From assembly GCA_020746105.1 (NCBI GenBank), contig CM036620.1:25380604-25444603 (forward strand): DNA of 64,000 nt, read 5' to 3'. The notes beneath the pieces were generated by a model. That model did not search any database. It saw only the letters and a list, made by a program, of their open reading frames with translations, and was not told the DNA's origin. Shown here piece by piece: positions 40,341-52,724 of this stretch (position 1 is its first letter; every line of letters starts with the position of its first letter). The stretch comes from Trogon surrucura (taxonomy: Eukaryota; Chordata; Aves; Trogoniformes; Trogonidae). The position numbers and the translations under genes were made by a program.

Positions 40341-40665
40341 GGAAAATATTTTTACGCAGCACATAATTACCTGGTGGAGGTTTTCCTGAAGGTATTATCA
40401 AGACCAAGAGCTTAGCAAAATTCAAAAAGGATTTAGACATTTATATGCATAATGAGAACATCCACAGCTGTATTAGGTGAGATTAAAAAAATCACGTGAG
40501 ATATAAACCTTGATGCTTCAGTGAATAAGTCAACTTCTTGCTGGTGGGCATTAGAAAGAATCTTTCCCAATGGGCAAACTGCTCCAGAATTACCCATTAT
40601 GGTGCTTCCTTTACTTACCCTTGAAGGAGCTGGTGCTGAACAGTCAAGAGTCAGAATAAACTTGC
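40341..40665 (+). mobile_element. Ancient amniote-type CR1 3' end
   Basis: The sequence matches, from memory, the 3' region of an old CR1 type known from reptile and other amniote genomes. It has a CAGCACATAATTA block, AAGAGCTTAGC, AAAAGGATTTAGACATTTATA, then CTTTCCCAATGGGCA and a GGTGCTG segment. It differs from the young avian subfamilies and is far more decayed, so it predates the other insertions. The right edge is uncertain. Confidence 0.6.
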
Positions 40666-43568
40666 TTTGGCCACTTCTACATTTCAAGTGAGGGGAAAAA
40701 AAAAGAAGGTGTTGTTCTACAATCCAATTGCGTCTGATAGCTTGCAGCATTTGAAAAGCAGAATAGAGCTTCTTATTTAATTCTTTCCTGTAACTGTCAT
40801 TAACTGTACGGTTTAAGGCACTGTAAGAGGATATATTTGGCTTTTACAAAAAAACTCTGTGTACATCTTTCTTTAAGACTATATTTGGCATTTCATATGA
40901 CCTCCTAATTTCTGGGCCAAACTCCCTGACAACAGACAGCTCTGATGTAAGGCGCACGGACAATCTATTCACGTGCTGTGGGTATTCCAGTCAAGCAAGT
41001 AACAACCTACACCTAAATTCTGCTTTCCTGCAGCTTACCACTCTCTAAAATTGATAACAGTCCTCATGATACATAAGGGGACCATGCTTTACCAGGTTTC
41101 CTAGCCAGCCCTCCTTCCTTCCTTGCGATACACGAATACACTCTACTACCACATTATTTTCCCACCCCTTCCAGCTCATAATAAATGCAAATTTGTTCAA
41201 TCTGTCCCAAAAAGCAAAAACCTCTTTTCAACAGCTAACCCAGCTTGTAGGAAAAGCTTCAAATGCAACCAAGATTCTCAAATAATAACCTGGCAATGGG
41301 ATAGTTCGATATTACATTTGGTCACCTATGTTTAGCCTGTAAGAACACTCGGACTCGACTGCAACACGCCACTCACATGAAAAGAACTGTCTGTGGAACA
41401 AAATAGTCCACCAAAACATCCTAAAACCTCAAGGCTTCTTTGTATTAAAAAACCCCACAACCAAACAACAGGTGATGAGAAAGGTTTGTAACATGGAGGA
41501 GGGTTGAACCCCCGTTTGAAGGCCTATTGCGGAATTCCAGCCTATGAGCATTTAGTGCGAGACACAAGCACAGTTCTTAAAGCCAGGACTGAACTCCCCA
41601 CAGATGAGCATCCTGAACACTAGACTGACAAAACATACTCTCCCTTCAGCGGGAACTACTGCACTGTCAGAGGTGCTCTACTGTTCAGAAAAAGACTTCA
41701 CAGAAAGAAGACCATCTCCTAAACTCAACCCTCCCTTCTTACTCCAACCCATAGATCCAACGACTGGGCCTCTTCTGTGAAGAAAAAACACGTTTCAAAA
41801 GCAACGTGAACTGTGTTTCCCCGCACACAAGGCAAAGGGTTTTAACAATGGCTACCTTACATAAGGGCAGGTATCCCCGACTGGCTGTTCCTCACACCAG
41901 CCGTTACCCCTGTGCTTCGTGTAGGGCAGAACACGAGATCTTGCAGCTGCCTGCTCATCTCACTCCCAGCACGGCCATGGGACCAGGCTCCCCAGAGAAC
42001 ACAGACGGCAGAAGGACCTGACCGCCGAGGCGAACTGTGTCACCGCGGGATGGGACAGCATTGAGCTGCCCAGTGCTGAAGAGATGAAGAAGGTTTAAGA
42101 CAACCAGAGAGAGAGCTCCTGGACACGCAGAGAGCTTTACAAGAACTGGGTGAGATGAAGGCCTGAGAAACACTGGCCTTTTTTTGTGACTTAAACGATT
42201 AGCTCCAAATTCCAGTTTCCAGATACAAATAAACTGACACTTAGTTATGAATAACAGAGTGGGAACTGCACTTCCAGAGGTCATGCCAGACCCCAAGAGA
42301 AAAGAAACCGTCCTTTGTCTGCTACCTTAGCAGAAATGTTATTTAAATGTTACTGAATATGAATGCTGATATAAACATACATAATATCCAATTGTATCCT
42401 GTCTGAACATGTGTATTTATATTTTCACCATATGCCAAAGACATCTAATTTGAAGGAGAGAAAGAAAAACTATTTATTTCCTTTATAAGAATCTGGCAGG
42501 CATACAAAATTTCAAATGCTTTTTTTTTTATAAATGACATTCTAAATTAATGTAAATAATAAAACATGCAGATTATTCACTGTGCTGAAAATGACTGGCA
42601 TTTGTTAAAGAGTATAAAGAGAACTGCTTTACTAAAGATATCAGCAGATGATATAAAGGCAAAAAAGATTTAGCAACTTCCAGTAAATTATTTCAGATCA
42701 TACAGATTGTTCCACATTTGAAATTGTACAGTAGGTCAGAGGGTAACGCACAGTGTTCAGCACATATTTTGAAGATATGCTGTTTGCACTTTAAACAAAA
42801 AAGACTGCTTTAATTTTTTAAAAAAAACTTCTGTGGTTGAATGGGTACATCACCATATTGCCTGAATTTCACTTGTACTTGGCTCAAGTTATTGTACCAT
42901 CAGGCATCAGAGTATTTTTCTTCCCCTGTAGAAACTTAACAACGTAAGAACAAAGGAAACATCATTACTGACAGCTAAAGGTCATCCCTAGAGACTGTTC
43001 TTGCTAAATAAGTCTGTGGAGATAGTTAGGTGGAAATCTGGTAATTACAGGTGCCAGCTGGATGCAACCATTCACTAGTGCAGACCACCAACTCCAAGGA
43101 TGCTAAAGGTTTTAAAATCAAAAATAAGCTCTCATTTTACTTCTATCTCAATTGAAGAATCTAAGATTTCTTACATCCTCCTTTATATCAACACTATAAG
43201 GTACTTCAGAAATTCAAATGCAAACCAAAAAATCCCAACACTTTCCCATTAGATCAAGAGCTGATCAGGCAAGAACTAGTTTTCTACTCGGTCAGACTTG
43301 GACAATCACACGTGACTTCCAGTAACATGCTATGGATTTGTCTATATTTCACTACAAGCATAAATACATTTCCCTAGATCAGCAGCTAGAAGGTTCCATT
43401 AACCCCAGGCTGTAAAATATACATAACATATATAGGTACGGTATACTCAGATGGGCTACACTGATGGGCTTCTGTAGCAGATGTCTTTTCCATTTCTCTG
43501 AAATAACATAGCCGCTGTTATAGCTAAAATTTGTAATCAAAATGTCGCATACCTCTCAGAGATCTTAC

Positions 43569-43619
43569 CTACCAACCATTACAGTCCAAACAGTCTGGGA
43601 TGCTGGATGCTCTGAGTCT
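43569..43619 (-). other. Candidate 51-bp exon (minus strand)
   Basis: On the minus strand an acceptor-like ATTCATTTAG precedes 51 bases, followed by GTAG/GTAAGA. One frame is open across it. The acceptor tract is weak and no homology is recognised, so support is slight. Confidence 0.12.
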
Positions 43620-44845
43620 CTAAATGAATCCAGATACAAAATTTACAGCAAGCTGCTATATTTATAATTGATGACAACACTAATTACAGACATAGTGACA
43701 CACACACTATATTCATCTCCCTTTGACATGTTAAATATGAAAATATAGCCACAAGTTGTTGCATGAGTGCAACCTTAACACATTCTTTTTAATGCAAAGG
43801 GCTTAAAATTCTCATTAATAATAATTGGAGTTAGAAGCAGGAATTCCAGGAAGGACGTGTTGTCTCATTGGATATTAACTAGAAATACTGTAAAATATTC
43901 TGTTTATGTATTGTTAGAATTCTGGGGTATTTTTTTTCCTTTTTTTTCATCTTTCAAATTAACACATCTATGAATAAGTCATTTAGAGCTAAATGAAAGC
44001 TCCGACAATTCTAGAAACCATGTGTGTACTTGTAAGCTCCCTCAAGGATATAGCCTTCCCACTAACTGTAGAGTTACAAGAAAACATCTCTACAGCACCT
44101 GCTTGCCTTACTGCACAGGTAATTAACCCTCACCAGAGTTTATGGATCTAATAATTCTAGTTGTATCGTGTCTTCTCAAAGTTCCCAACATGCTGGGGAT
44201 CATGAAATTTTGGTGGAGCTCTGCTTCACGATATGGAAGGGCATGTGTCGGTACTTCCTGACTACACAGAGAACTGCATCGTTGCCTCTCTACGCAAGGG
44301 AACTTGGATGAGCAGGTACAGTTTACTATAGGATTCACAACAGAGAAATCAGCAAAAGGAACGCAATTTTCTCTCACGCAACAATCCCTTCCAGGAGTCA
44401 CCCATAAGTACTTTACAGCTCCATCAGAAAACCCCTTCTGCTCAGAGACTGATCTTTCTGAGTCTCAGAAAAAACATTTCATTATACTGGATATGTTCAG
44501 ATAAGATCTCCACTAGCAGCTTATGCCCCCCTCCTAAAGCCAATCAAAGTATTTCCGAGGACTCCAAGGAAATAGGGTTATGCCCATTTCAAATGTTTAC
44601 AAACTTCACTCCTCAAGATACCCTAAATACCAAAAGAAGGAGGAGGAGGGAGAACTCACACAGATTTGGCCATTTACAGTAAGATTCACAAAGGGTTTTT
44701 TTAACTTTTCTGCTTTAATTCCTACTGTCTATATGATTACAATTACGAAGGTGATCCTTCCAGCTGCACTTGTATCAATTCTCATTCACTGCTAAATCTA
44801 TGGTCCTTACACAGAGCAGTTGTTACTTCAGAGAATGCATACCTT

Positions 44846-44890
44846 GTATGCCTTCCAAAGAAATTTTTTTCTATAGGATGGAAGGCATGC
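44846..44890. repeat. Inverted repeat able to form a 12-bp stem
   Basis: GTATGCCTTCCA at 44,846-44,857 pairs with TGGAAGGCATGC at 44,879-44,890, with one wobble pair and a 21-base loop. Outer bases ACCTT and AAGGT can add five more pairs across a one-sided bulge. It may be a chance hairpin or the remnant of a small mobile element. Confidence 0.6.
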
Positions 44891-45731
44891 TACAGAAAAC
44901 AAGGTAACTAGTAGAGTCTTTTAATGAAAGTAAGAGTCACTTGAAAATTTTGCCACAAAGAACTGTAAAAAGATGCTAGAAAGCAGCATCTTTTTATTGT
45001 CATTTCATTGCTTGATTGGTCAAAAGTGACAGTGCAATTTATCATCTTCACTTCATCTGTTAGGGTTAAACCTTTCCAAAATGCTGCAGGACTGCAAAAG
45101 ACACAACTCCCACTCTCCTCCTCCTATTAACTCACTAGTAATTCCATAAAGTTGGCCAGGATATTTCAAAAGCTGCAAATTCCACACCACAGCATTACAC
45201 CAAATCTTTTGAAAATGTTTTTCCTCTTTTGTGGCAGAACCCAACCTCTATAAAAACACTAAGTTTTTAACATTCCAATCTTGAAGAAAATTAGATTAAG
45301 AGGAACTGTAAGTGTATGGTAACAAAACCCAAACAAAGACAAACCACAGAAGTCAAGAACAGACACACACACAGATACACAAAACAACAACAGGTTTTGC
45401 GGACTTGCTGCTCTTCGTAGCAATGATAAAATTTTCATTAGACCTGACATTGCATTTTGGTGCTTAGATTTTATTGCCACTTAAAGGACTTGCTGCATTT
45501 AACAACAGAAGACATGTCTGGAGGACACAACTCCAGCCACAAATTTATCATGTAGCTGGTAGCTCCTGGGTTCAACCCTACAGACTAGCAAGCGATTTAG
45601 CAATGCTTCTACATTGATTAGCAACATTTCCACATTGTTTCAACATATCTTGACTTACTTAGGCATGGCTAGTTTGCAGGGCTTACAGAAGCTGACTTTG
45701 CTAGGCAAATCCTTGAAGAATTGGTAAGGTC

Positions 45732-46043
45732 TGTCACAGGAAGTTTGGATGTTTTAGGCTCTTTTCAGTGGCGTCCATTGATGGGACGAGGGGCAATGGA
45801 TGGAAGCTGGAACACAGGAGGTTCCATAAAAATATGAGAAAAAACTTTTTTCACCATGAGGGTGACAGAGCACTGGCACAGGCTGCCCAGGGAGGTTGTG
45901 GAATCTCCTTTGGAGACATTCAAAACCCTCCTGGACGCGTTCCTGTGCGATCTACTGTAGGTGGTCCTGCTCTGGCAGGGGGGTTGGACTAGATGATCTT
46001 TGAGGTCCCTTCCAACCTCTAACATTCTGTGATTCTGTGATCT
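45732..46043 (+). mobile_element. CR1 3'-end copy
   Basis: The region encodes the end of ORF2, with frames equivalent to [14 protein letters not shown] and [12 protein letters not shown]. It is followed by GGGGTTGGACTAGATGATC, GAGGTCCCTTCCAACC and TTCTGTGATTCTGTGA. It is 5'-truncated to about 310 bases and closely resembles the copy at 48.3 kb, so the two belong to the same subfamily. Confidence 0.92.
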
Positions 46044-48261
46044 CTGCTCTCTTTGCAAAGCTTGCTACTGCGTTCTGACAAGTTGCTGTATAGAGAGTAT
46101 CAACAGCTCACCTACACTGCCATCAATTCACCAAATCAGGAGTACAGTTATGTGTCTTTCCAGAGTTTCCCATACAACGCTAAGGAATGGAATAGTGTGC
46201 ATTTCTCAGCTCAAAGGCAACAGTATTTTCCATCACACACAACAAAGTGAAGTAGAGCTGGTCAGCACAAACAAGGTGCTTGCTTTGCCTACCTCAGCCA
46301 AACATCCTCCAGTCCAGAACTGACTGCTGGCTTCTCTAGACTCAGCAGCCCAGCTTTTCCTCTTCTCTCCTCTGACCTACTTTCAAAATAGCATCTCCTC
46401 ACATCGCCCAGGGAGTGCTTAGGACTGTATCTGATTTTTCCATGCCAGAGGAAAAGGAAAATGGCACATATTGCCTCTCATCCATCATGCAACAGACAAG
46501 TACAGAATGGTCTCTCCTATACATCAGCATCACAGTTTTAGCAAAAACACCTTCTCGTCCATAAAAGTACTACAGTGATAATACACTGGTAATCTTTTCC
46601 ACAGTTTTATAACTGACTACACTTGCATGAAGACAAAAGATCTTTTCCTTCATGAGTCCCTGATACTTACTACCCACTCAAACTGATAATGCTCTGCTCT
46701 TTCTAATATAAAAGTCACATGGTGTTTTAAGAAAGAACATTTACGTCATCAATAACATTTACAGGTACAGGGATGGAAACAGAATATACGGAAAACAGAC
46801 AACTTATCTCAACTTCAGAGACATACAGCTCTTTGTAATGCTTCATAATCCAAACTTCTCAGCACAACTACATGGTCATTCCTAAAAAATTGCGGACTCT
46901 TGCATAACTGATGTACCAAAGACTACTGACAAGCTTTATCAGGCTTTGTCCAGTAATTCATTCACACAAGGAAACTATATTCATGAACAGAAACAAATAT
47001 GTATACCTATAAATGAATGAATTACGTTGATTGAAATTGCAGGTATTTATGTAAAAGGTCATGTTATTGTGCTCTATTATTTACATACTGGAAATCCAAA
47101 GTGTGGCATTTTCTACATTGTCAGTACCCAAATTCATACTCTGAAATAATGGCATTATGTTCTCTGCTACAGCACAAAGCACCAGCCAAAAATATTTTAC
47201 AAGGATGCACTGAAAGTCTCCAAGAACTATGATCAACTCTGTATTTTTTTCTGCATAAAATAGCCACAATAAAAGCTGCAGTGATGCATACATATGGTGC
47301 CACGTTGATGTTCTTATCACTATTAGGTAGTCAAGAAACAAAAGTAGTATAATACCAAATCTCAAATTGTGTAGAAAAGTCATATTAATTCATTTTTACA
47401 TCTATAATTTCTCTGCTCTGCAAGACTAAGATTTTTGAAAAAATCAGACTCATATGATGCTCTATACACAGCACCTAATGCACCAGACCAAGATTTTGTT
47501 TGTAGATTATAGGAAATAACCTAACTATGGCTGCTTACCAAAACTTATACACACATGTATTTTACTCTTCATTGCCTACAATAAGCAGTAGCTTAACCAA
47601 GTCAGTTTTACTTTGTGCTATCAGCCCGAGGAAGCTGAGAAAAACATTACATAATCATTATTTTGCATAAATAAGTTACAATATCCACGTTTTTACCACC
47701 TCAAACACTCACTTCTATTTATTCACATTTACCCTAACTACTTCTAAATCCTCCTACATCTCTAATACAGTTATTATCATAATAATTCTCAAGAGTTAGC
47801 CCTAAATATTCTCTCTATGAAGCAACATCAGAGATCCTTGTTGGTTTTTCAGGTCTGTGTATTTTGGTCTCCTGAGGAGATTCTGCACTTAGTTGTCCGT
47901 GGTTCTTAGTAACATCCATTTGCTGGTTCACATTCCTGTATGCTTCTGATCAAAGGCACAGATTTCCAGCCAATGACTACATATAGGTTGTCTGCACCCA
48001 CTTTAGTGATTTAATCTCAGATCCACAACATCAAGTTCACTGACAATACCCAAAGAACAGCATATTCCACAGCTGAACTAAGTTTTACCATTCCCAAGTC
48101 TGAGTGACAACAGGAAGCAATAGTATTCCAAGTTGCAATGAGGTTAACAAGTTGAGGTTGAGGACACGTCACACACCAAAAAGCCCTAAAATTCTGGTTC
48201 AAACCTGATTTATTTATTTTTTGTTCTCCCCCTCCAGCACTGTAGCAGCAAAACTTATTCA
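46044..48261. other. Unique AT-rich sequence between two CR1 copies
   Basis: No gene or repeat was recognised. The minus frame at 47,081-47,383 (100 codons) shows no domain or codon pattern that would support a gene. Confidence 0.4.
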
Positions 48262-48692
48262 TCTGAACATCTCCCTTATGAGGAAAGGCTGAAGGAGCTG
48301 AGTCTTTTTAGCTTGGAGAAGAGGAGACTGAGGGGTGACCTCATTAATGTTTATAAATATGTCAAGGGGGAGTGTCAGGAGGATGGAGCCAGGTTCTTTT
48401 CAGTGATGTCCAATGACAGGACAAGGGGCAATGGGTGCAAGCTGGAACATAGGAGGTTCCACTAAAACATTAGAAAAAATTTTTCACTGTGAGGGTGACC
48501 GAGCACTGGCACAGGCTGCCCAGAGAGGTTGTGGAGTCTCCTTCTCTGGAGACATTCAAAACCCACCTGGACTCATTCCTGTGCGCTCTGCTGTAGGTGA
48601 TCCTGCTCTGGCAGGGGGTTGGACTAGATGATCTTTTGAGGTCCCTTCCAGCCCCTAACATTCTGTGATTCTATGGTTCTATGATTCTATCA
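48262..48692 (+). mobile_element. CR1 3'-end copy, well preserved
   Basis: The copy starts within the ORF2 segment encoding [19 protein letters not shown]-like residues. It passes through [12 protein letters not shown] and the [11 protein letters not shown] region and ends with GTTGGACTAGATGATC and several clean ATTCTATGA-type octamers. It is 430 bases long and one of the least decayed CR1 pieces here, so it is probably among the younger insertions. Confidence 0.94.
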
Positions 48693-50789
48693 AGCCACTA
48701 GCAGTGGTTGTGATGTTGTTTTCTTCCTTTCTACCCCTCAAAAAGGGCTAATTTTGTTTCAAAAATAACAGTTTCAAATTTGTTTTTTCTTAAAAATGTT
48801 TCTGTAATTGTAGAAATGTGACAGTATTTCTACTTTTTTAAAAATGTTCCCTATTAAAAGCTACTTAAAATCCTAATTTTTTGGATATTTATTTCCAAAA
48901 GGAGAAAACATATGACAAAGTAATAAAAACAGATAAAGGGAACATTTAAAAATTATAAAACCTAGTTGACATTTCCTAAAGCCAATTTTTGGTTTTTAGA
49001 ATTGTTAAATTTTAATTCTAGCTCCTGAAAAGAAAATTTTATGAGTCTTACATTTTTTTTTCCAAAAGAAAATACTTCTCATCAGGTATGCTGATCTTCT
49101 CTTTGAGGAGAGAGGAAAAAACTAGGCTTTTCAGCATGCCTGTTGTTGGCCATCTTTAATGGGCATATCGTAGAATAACCTTAAAAGCACCTCATTGCAT
49201 GGCTGCTCATCCCAGATTCAGCTGAGGACGCACATCAGCTCCAGCCTAACAAAAATGTTTGAATACCAAGATCTTGTGAGAAATCTTTTGGTTTCGACTT
49301 GCACTTAGGAGGCATTAATAAGTTTACAATGTTATGTAAAGGCCCACAGCCCTTGGCTTTGGATATATCGAGAAAACTGTATTGACTGTACAGTCCTGTG
49401 AAAGTCTGCTTCCTTGTGACTCCAATCTTCATCTTTTTCAGATGCCAGCATGCATTGAAAAGTTTGTTGGTACCATGTGCTTCCTACAGAAGATAAGCCT
49501 TCTTATCCCCCTAAGACAATACTAGTGTTTGCATCTTTTACCAAGGGCTAGACAGTGTCACTAAGACACAGCCCGAAGCAGCATGTTTCTGCACCGGAGC
49601 ATTCCACAGGAATGACTACAAATTAGACAGAGGCAACTCCATCCTGCTTCCCTGTTGTTGAAGGCAGAAAGTAATTAGCTGCTGGCCTATGTCAACAGCA
49701 AATCATTAACCCCTACTGCCCCTAAACATTAGCTCAGCTGTGCTGGCCACTGAATTGCAAAGAACAGAAATGCATCTCTGTCCATCTTGTGCTTTGTCTT
49801 CTCCAGAGAATCAGCATACGAGCGCTGTCCTCGGCTCCTGGCTATTCAGTCTGTGAAGACTTCCTGACACTGGGCAGCACTTGGATTTTCTCAGATCCGA
49901 TAATCCAAACCCCAGTCCAGCCCTCAGTGATTGCAAAACCTACCCAGAGTTCCAGAAAGGGGAAAGCTGCCTGCACACAGGCTGCAGTTCCTGTACATCA
50001 TTATACTGTTAAAAGTCAGCAGATACAAAGAAGAGTACAAAGCCGGAGCAGGATCTGGAGCTCATTTTGTCACCCCTGTCTTGGGTTATCTTCACTGCAC
50101 GTCATTCAGCTAGAGAAGGTTTTGTTAACTACCGGTTTGGACTTCATCCAATAAAGGCAATGCTTGCCACTCAACCTAGACTACATAAAGGCATTCCAAA
50201 AGCCTAACTTTGAGAAGTATTTCATCAAAGAAAGTATTTCTTTCAATACTCTTATTACATGTACTTGAAACATACGTTTTAAGAGCCATTTTTCTTCACA
50301 GCTATCAACCTAGCAGCAGCGTAGGCCAAACACATCCATCTAACTCAATGGGCCAAACATAAAAATGTAGGCCTTTTACAAACGCTTGTAAGAAATTATG
50401 TCTTATCATTTGAAAGATGGAGTCATTGCATTGGCATTACACAGCCTGTGCATTAGATCAGACAGCAAATGGGATATTGATAGAACTATTTTGAACAGTC
50501 AATAAGCTTTCTAATGATTGATAGCTTTGAGCTAACTCTGGTAATATCAACGTCTGCACTTGGAAAGTAGAGATTGAACCTATAATGAAATACTTTCTTG
50601 TGTGAAGTGAACTCAGCTGACTATCTGAGGGTTTTTTTTCGACTGTGACTTAGGAGCAGGTCAATTTTTCTGTAAAAACAGCATGTTTTTGTTTGGCTAA
50701 ATGCAAGATTGCTGTGAATGATGAGCAGTGACTGAAAATGAGTTTGCAAGGGGTTCAAAAGAGCCTGCCATCCACAACAGAGCCCGTCC
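48693..50789. other. Unique AT-rich sequence, no gene recognised
   Basis: No repeats were seen. The plus frame at 49,789-50,154 (121 codons) is the longest outside repeats, but it has no recognisable domain and lies on the strand opposite to the inferred transcription. I treat it as chance. Confidence 0.4.
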
Positions 50790-50895
50790 TCCACGACATG
50801 GTTTAGTAGTGGACCTGGCATTGCTGGGTCAGTGGTTGGACACAATGATCTTAGAGGTCTTTACCAACTTAAACAATTCTATGATTCTGTGATTC
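50790..50895 (+). mobile_element. Short CR1 3' tail
   Basis: The tail reads CATGGTTTAGTAGTGGACCT, TTGGACACAATGATCTTAG, then ATTCTATGATTCTGTGATTC. It belongs to the same CR1 group as the copy at 4.73 kb and is about 105 bases long. Confidence 0.88.
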
Positions 50896-52659
50896 ACTTT
50901 GTGGAATTCATAAGCTTAACTTAAATGTAGGCAGGGGCTCCAGCTGCAGGATTTGCACAGGGCTTGCTCTTCATAGTGAAAGAATGACCGCAAATTTTAC
51001 TTGTTCTCATCCTTCCATCTAAATGCAACCAAAGCAGCATCTCAGAAGATAACAGGGAAGAGAAAGCTGTGGGAAAGCCATGTTAAATCACTGAGCAAAA
51101 GAACAAACTGAGAAAAGATAACGTCTCCATGAACATTGTGCTTAGAACACCTTGCAGGTTAGTCCCACAGATTTCAACAGAAATCAGAACAGTGTAAGTT
51201 ACTGATAAAAAACCAAACTGTTCCCTTATAATATTTTAGGTAGTACAGAAGAAGAAAAATGTCACCGTTAAGGAGGGGAAAAGGAACAGAGGAGAAAACA
51301 TAAACCCAAGACTTTTAAAAGTGGCACCAAACCATTACCAGTGCTGACTTAAAGTAGCTAGATTTTCAAAGACCGCATGCTTTGTACTCTCCCAGCATAA
51401 GCTTCTTTAATCTCAATAGGAAACCAATAAAAAGCCCCTATTAAAAATATTTCTTACACTTGTAAAAATTTCTTTTTGCAGAAGAATGAAGAAAGAATTG
51501 TAATTCCCTAACCTCTATCTAATAATGACTGAAATTAATGACAGCATATTTATCTTAATTTAAGTTTCTAAGCTGTCAAGCTGATGGTAATGCTCTGAGA
51601 AAGCTATAAATCCTGTTTGAATTACACTTATTCATGAACAGTAGTTTCAACTTGGATATCAACCAAGTTTCCCTTCAATTTCATCCCAAGTTGGAGAGGG
51701 GGAGGAGGTGAAAGAGGTAGACTGGAAGTCTTTCCTTGTCACATAAACAATTACTTCCTCCTGCAACCTTACTGAAGTTGATGGTATTATTCACAGGGCA
51801 TGGGCTCACACTTGCAAGAGGTTTGCAATCCAGCTATTAGTAAAGCAAAATGCAAAACGCATTAAGATTCTCTGCAGCAGAAAGAAGGTCCAGGAGGATT
51901 ACCTGATCAAATTAACCGTTAGCAGTTTAAAACCTGAGCTGTATCAGACTACAAGCACTAACATTACTCCGATTGCTACTAAGTTCAGAAATGTTTCAGT
52001 ACATTTAAGCATATCCCCCTTCTGCCTCCTCTGCACCTGACACGGATGTATGCTTGGTCCCTCTGACACAACACAGAATATAAAGGTGCCTGCATAGTTA
52101 GGGATTCTCTGTGGAAACCTGTCAGCAGAGGTGGTTCTTCTTCCACTTACTTGGTATTATGCCAGCGCGAGTCCACAATCATCCATAACACTGCTCTTTG
52201 TTTACACTGATATGCGAGATCGGGAACCATACCTAAACCAAATACAATTCAGCACTTGTAGATTTTATTGTCATAATCTATTTAACCAATCCAAAAAATT
52301 TTCCTTCATTACTAGTATTTTGCCCCAAGGAGGTGGTATTTTTCTCTACTGCGGCCCTTCAATCAGATTTTTAAAATCCCTCTCACTGTTATCTATGCGC
52401 CTTCTATTTTTGTCTTTTTATAGCTTCAACTATGGTGCCTGAGTAATCAGCTCTAATGCAAACTCCATGGTGTCCAGAAAAAAAAAAAATATACTCTTTA
52501 TGCATATCCAGAAACCTGCCTTAAATTTTAGTTCACGAGAACAGCACAGCTGCAAGGTGTTCCAAACGCAAAGAGGTGAAATGGCAGAATATACCATACA
52601 GAAGTGAGATAAGCACAATACATGTAGATAAAGTAATTTAAGAGAAACAATAAGGACAA
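50896..52659. other. Unique sequence with one exon candidate
   Basis: There are no repeats. A small CpG-bearing segment at 52,151-52,232 is flanked by minus-strand splice signals. The overlapping plus frame at 52,131-52,442 (103 codons) is unrecognised. Confidence 0.4.
52151..52232 (-). other. Candidate 82-bp exon (minus strand)
   Basis: On the minus strand a T-rich tract ending GGTTTAG is followed by 82 bases and then ACCAA/GTAAGT, a good donor. One frame is open throughout, begins near an ATG and contains VPDLAYQCKQRAVLW. Four CpGs fall within it, against almost none around it, which suggests sequence constraint. The protein is not recognised. Confidence 0.22.
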
Positions 52660-52724
52660 TAAAGGAGGTTGGATTAAATGATCTCTAAGGCCCCTTCCAG
52701 CCTAGGCCATTCTATGATTATATG
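52660..52724 (+). mobile_element. Very short CR1 3' tail
   Basis: GGAGGTTGGATTAAATGATC, then GGCCCCTTCCAGCC and ATTCTATGATTATATGAAT mark the last 65 bases of a CR1 copy on the plus strand. Confidence 0.85.

Larger units (their letters stand above)
40666..45731. other. Unique sequence, A/C-rich on the plus strand
   Basis: No gene or mobile element was recognised. The plus strand is visibly richer in A and C than in T and G around 41,100-42,000, with mild CpG enrichment at 41,875-42,060. There is a hairpin-forming inverted repeat at 44,846-44,890 and a splice-flanked 51-base candidate at 43,569-43,619. Confidence 0.4.

Noticed and set aside
49789-50154. 121-codon plus frame
   Set aside because: There is no recognisable domain, it lies on the strand opposite to inferred transcription, and its length is within chance for 64 kb on six frames.
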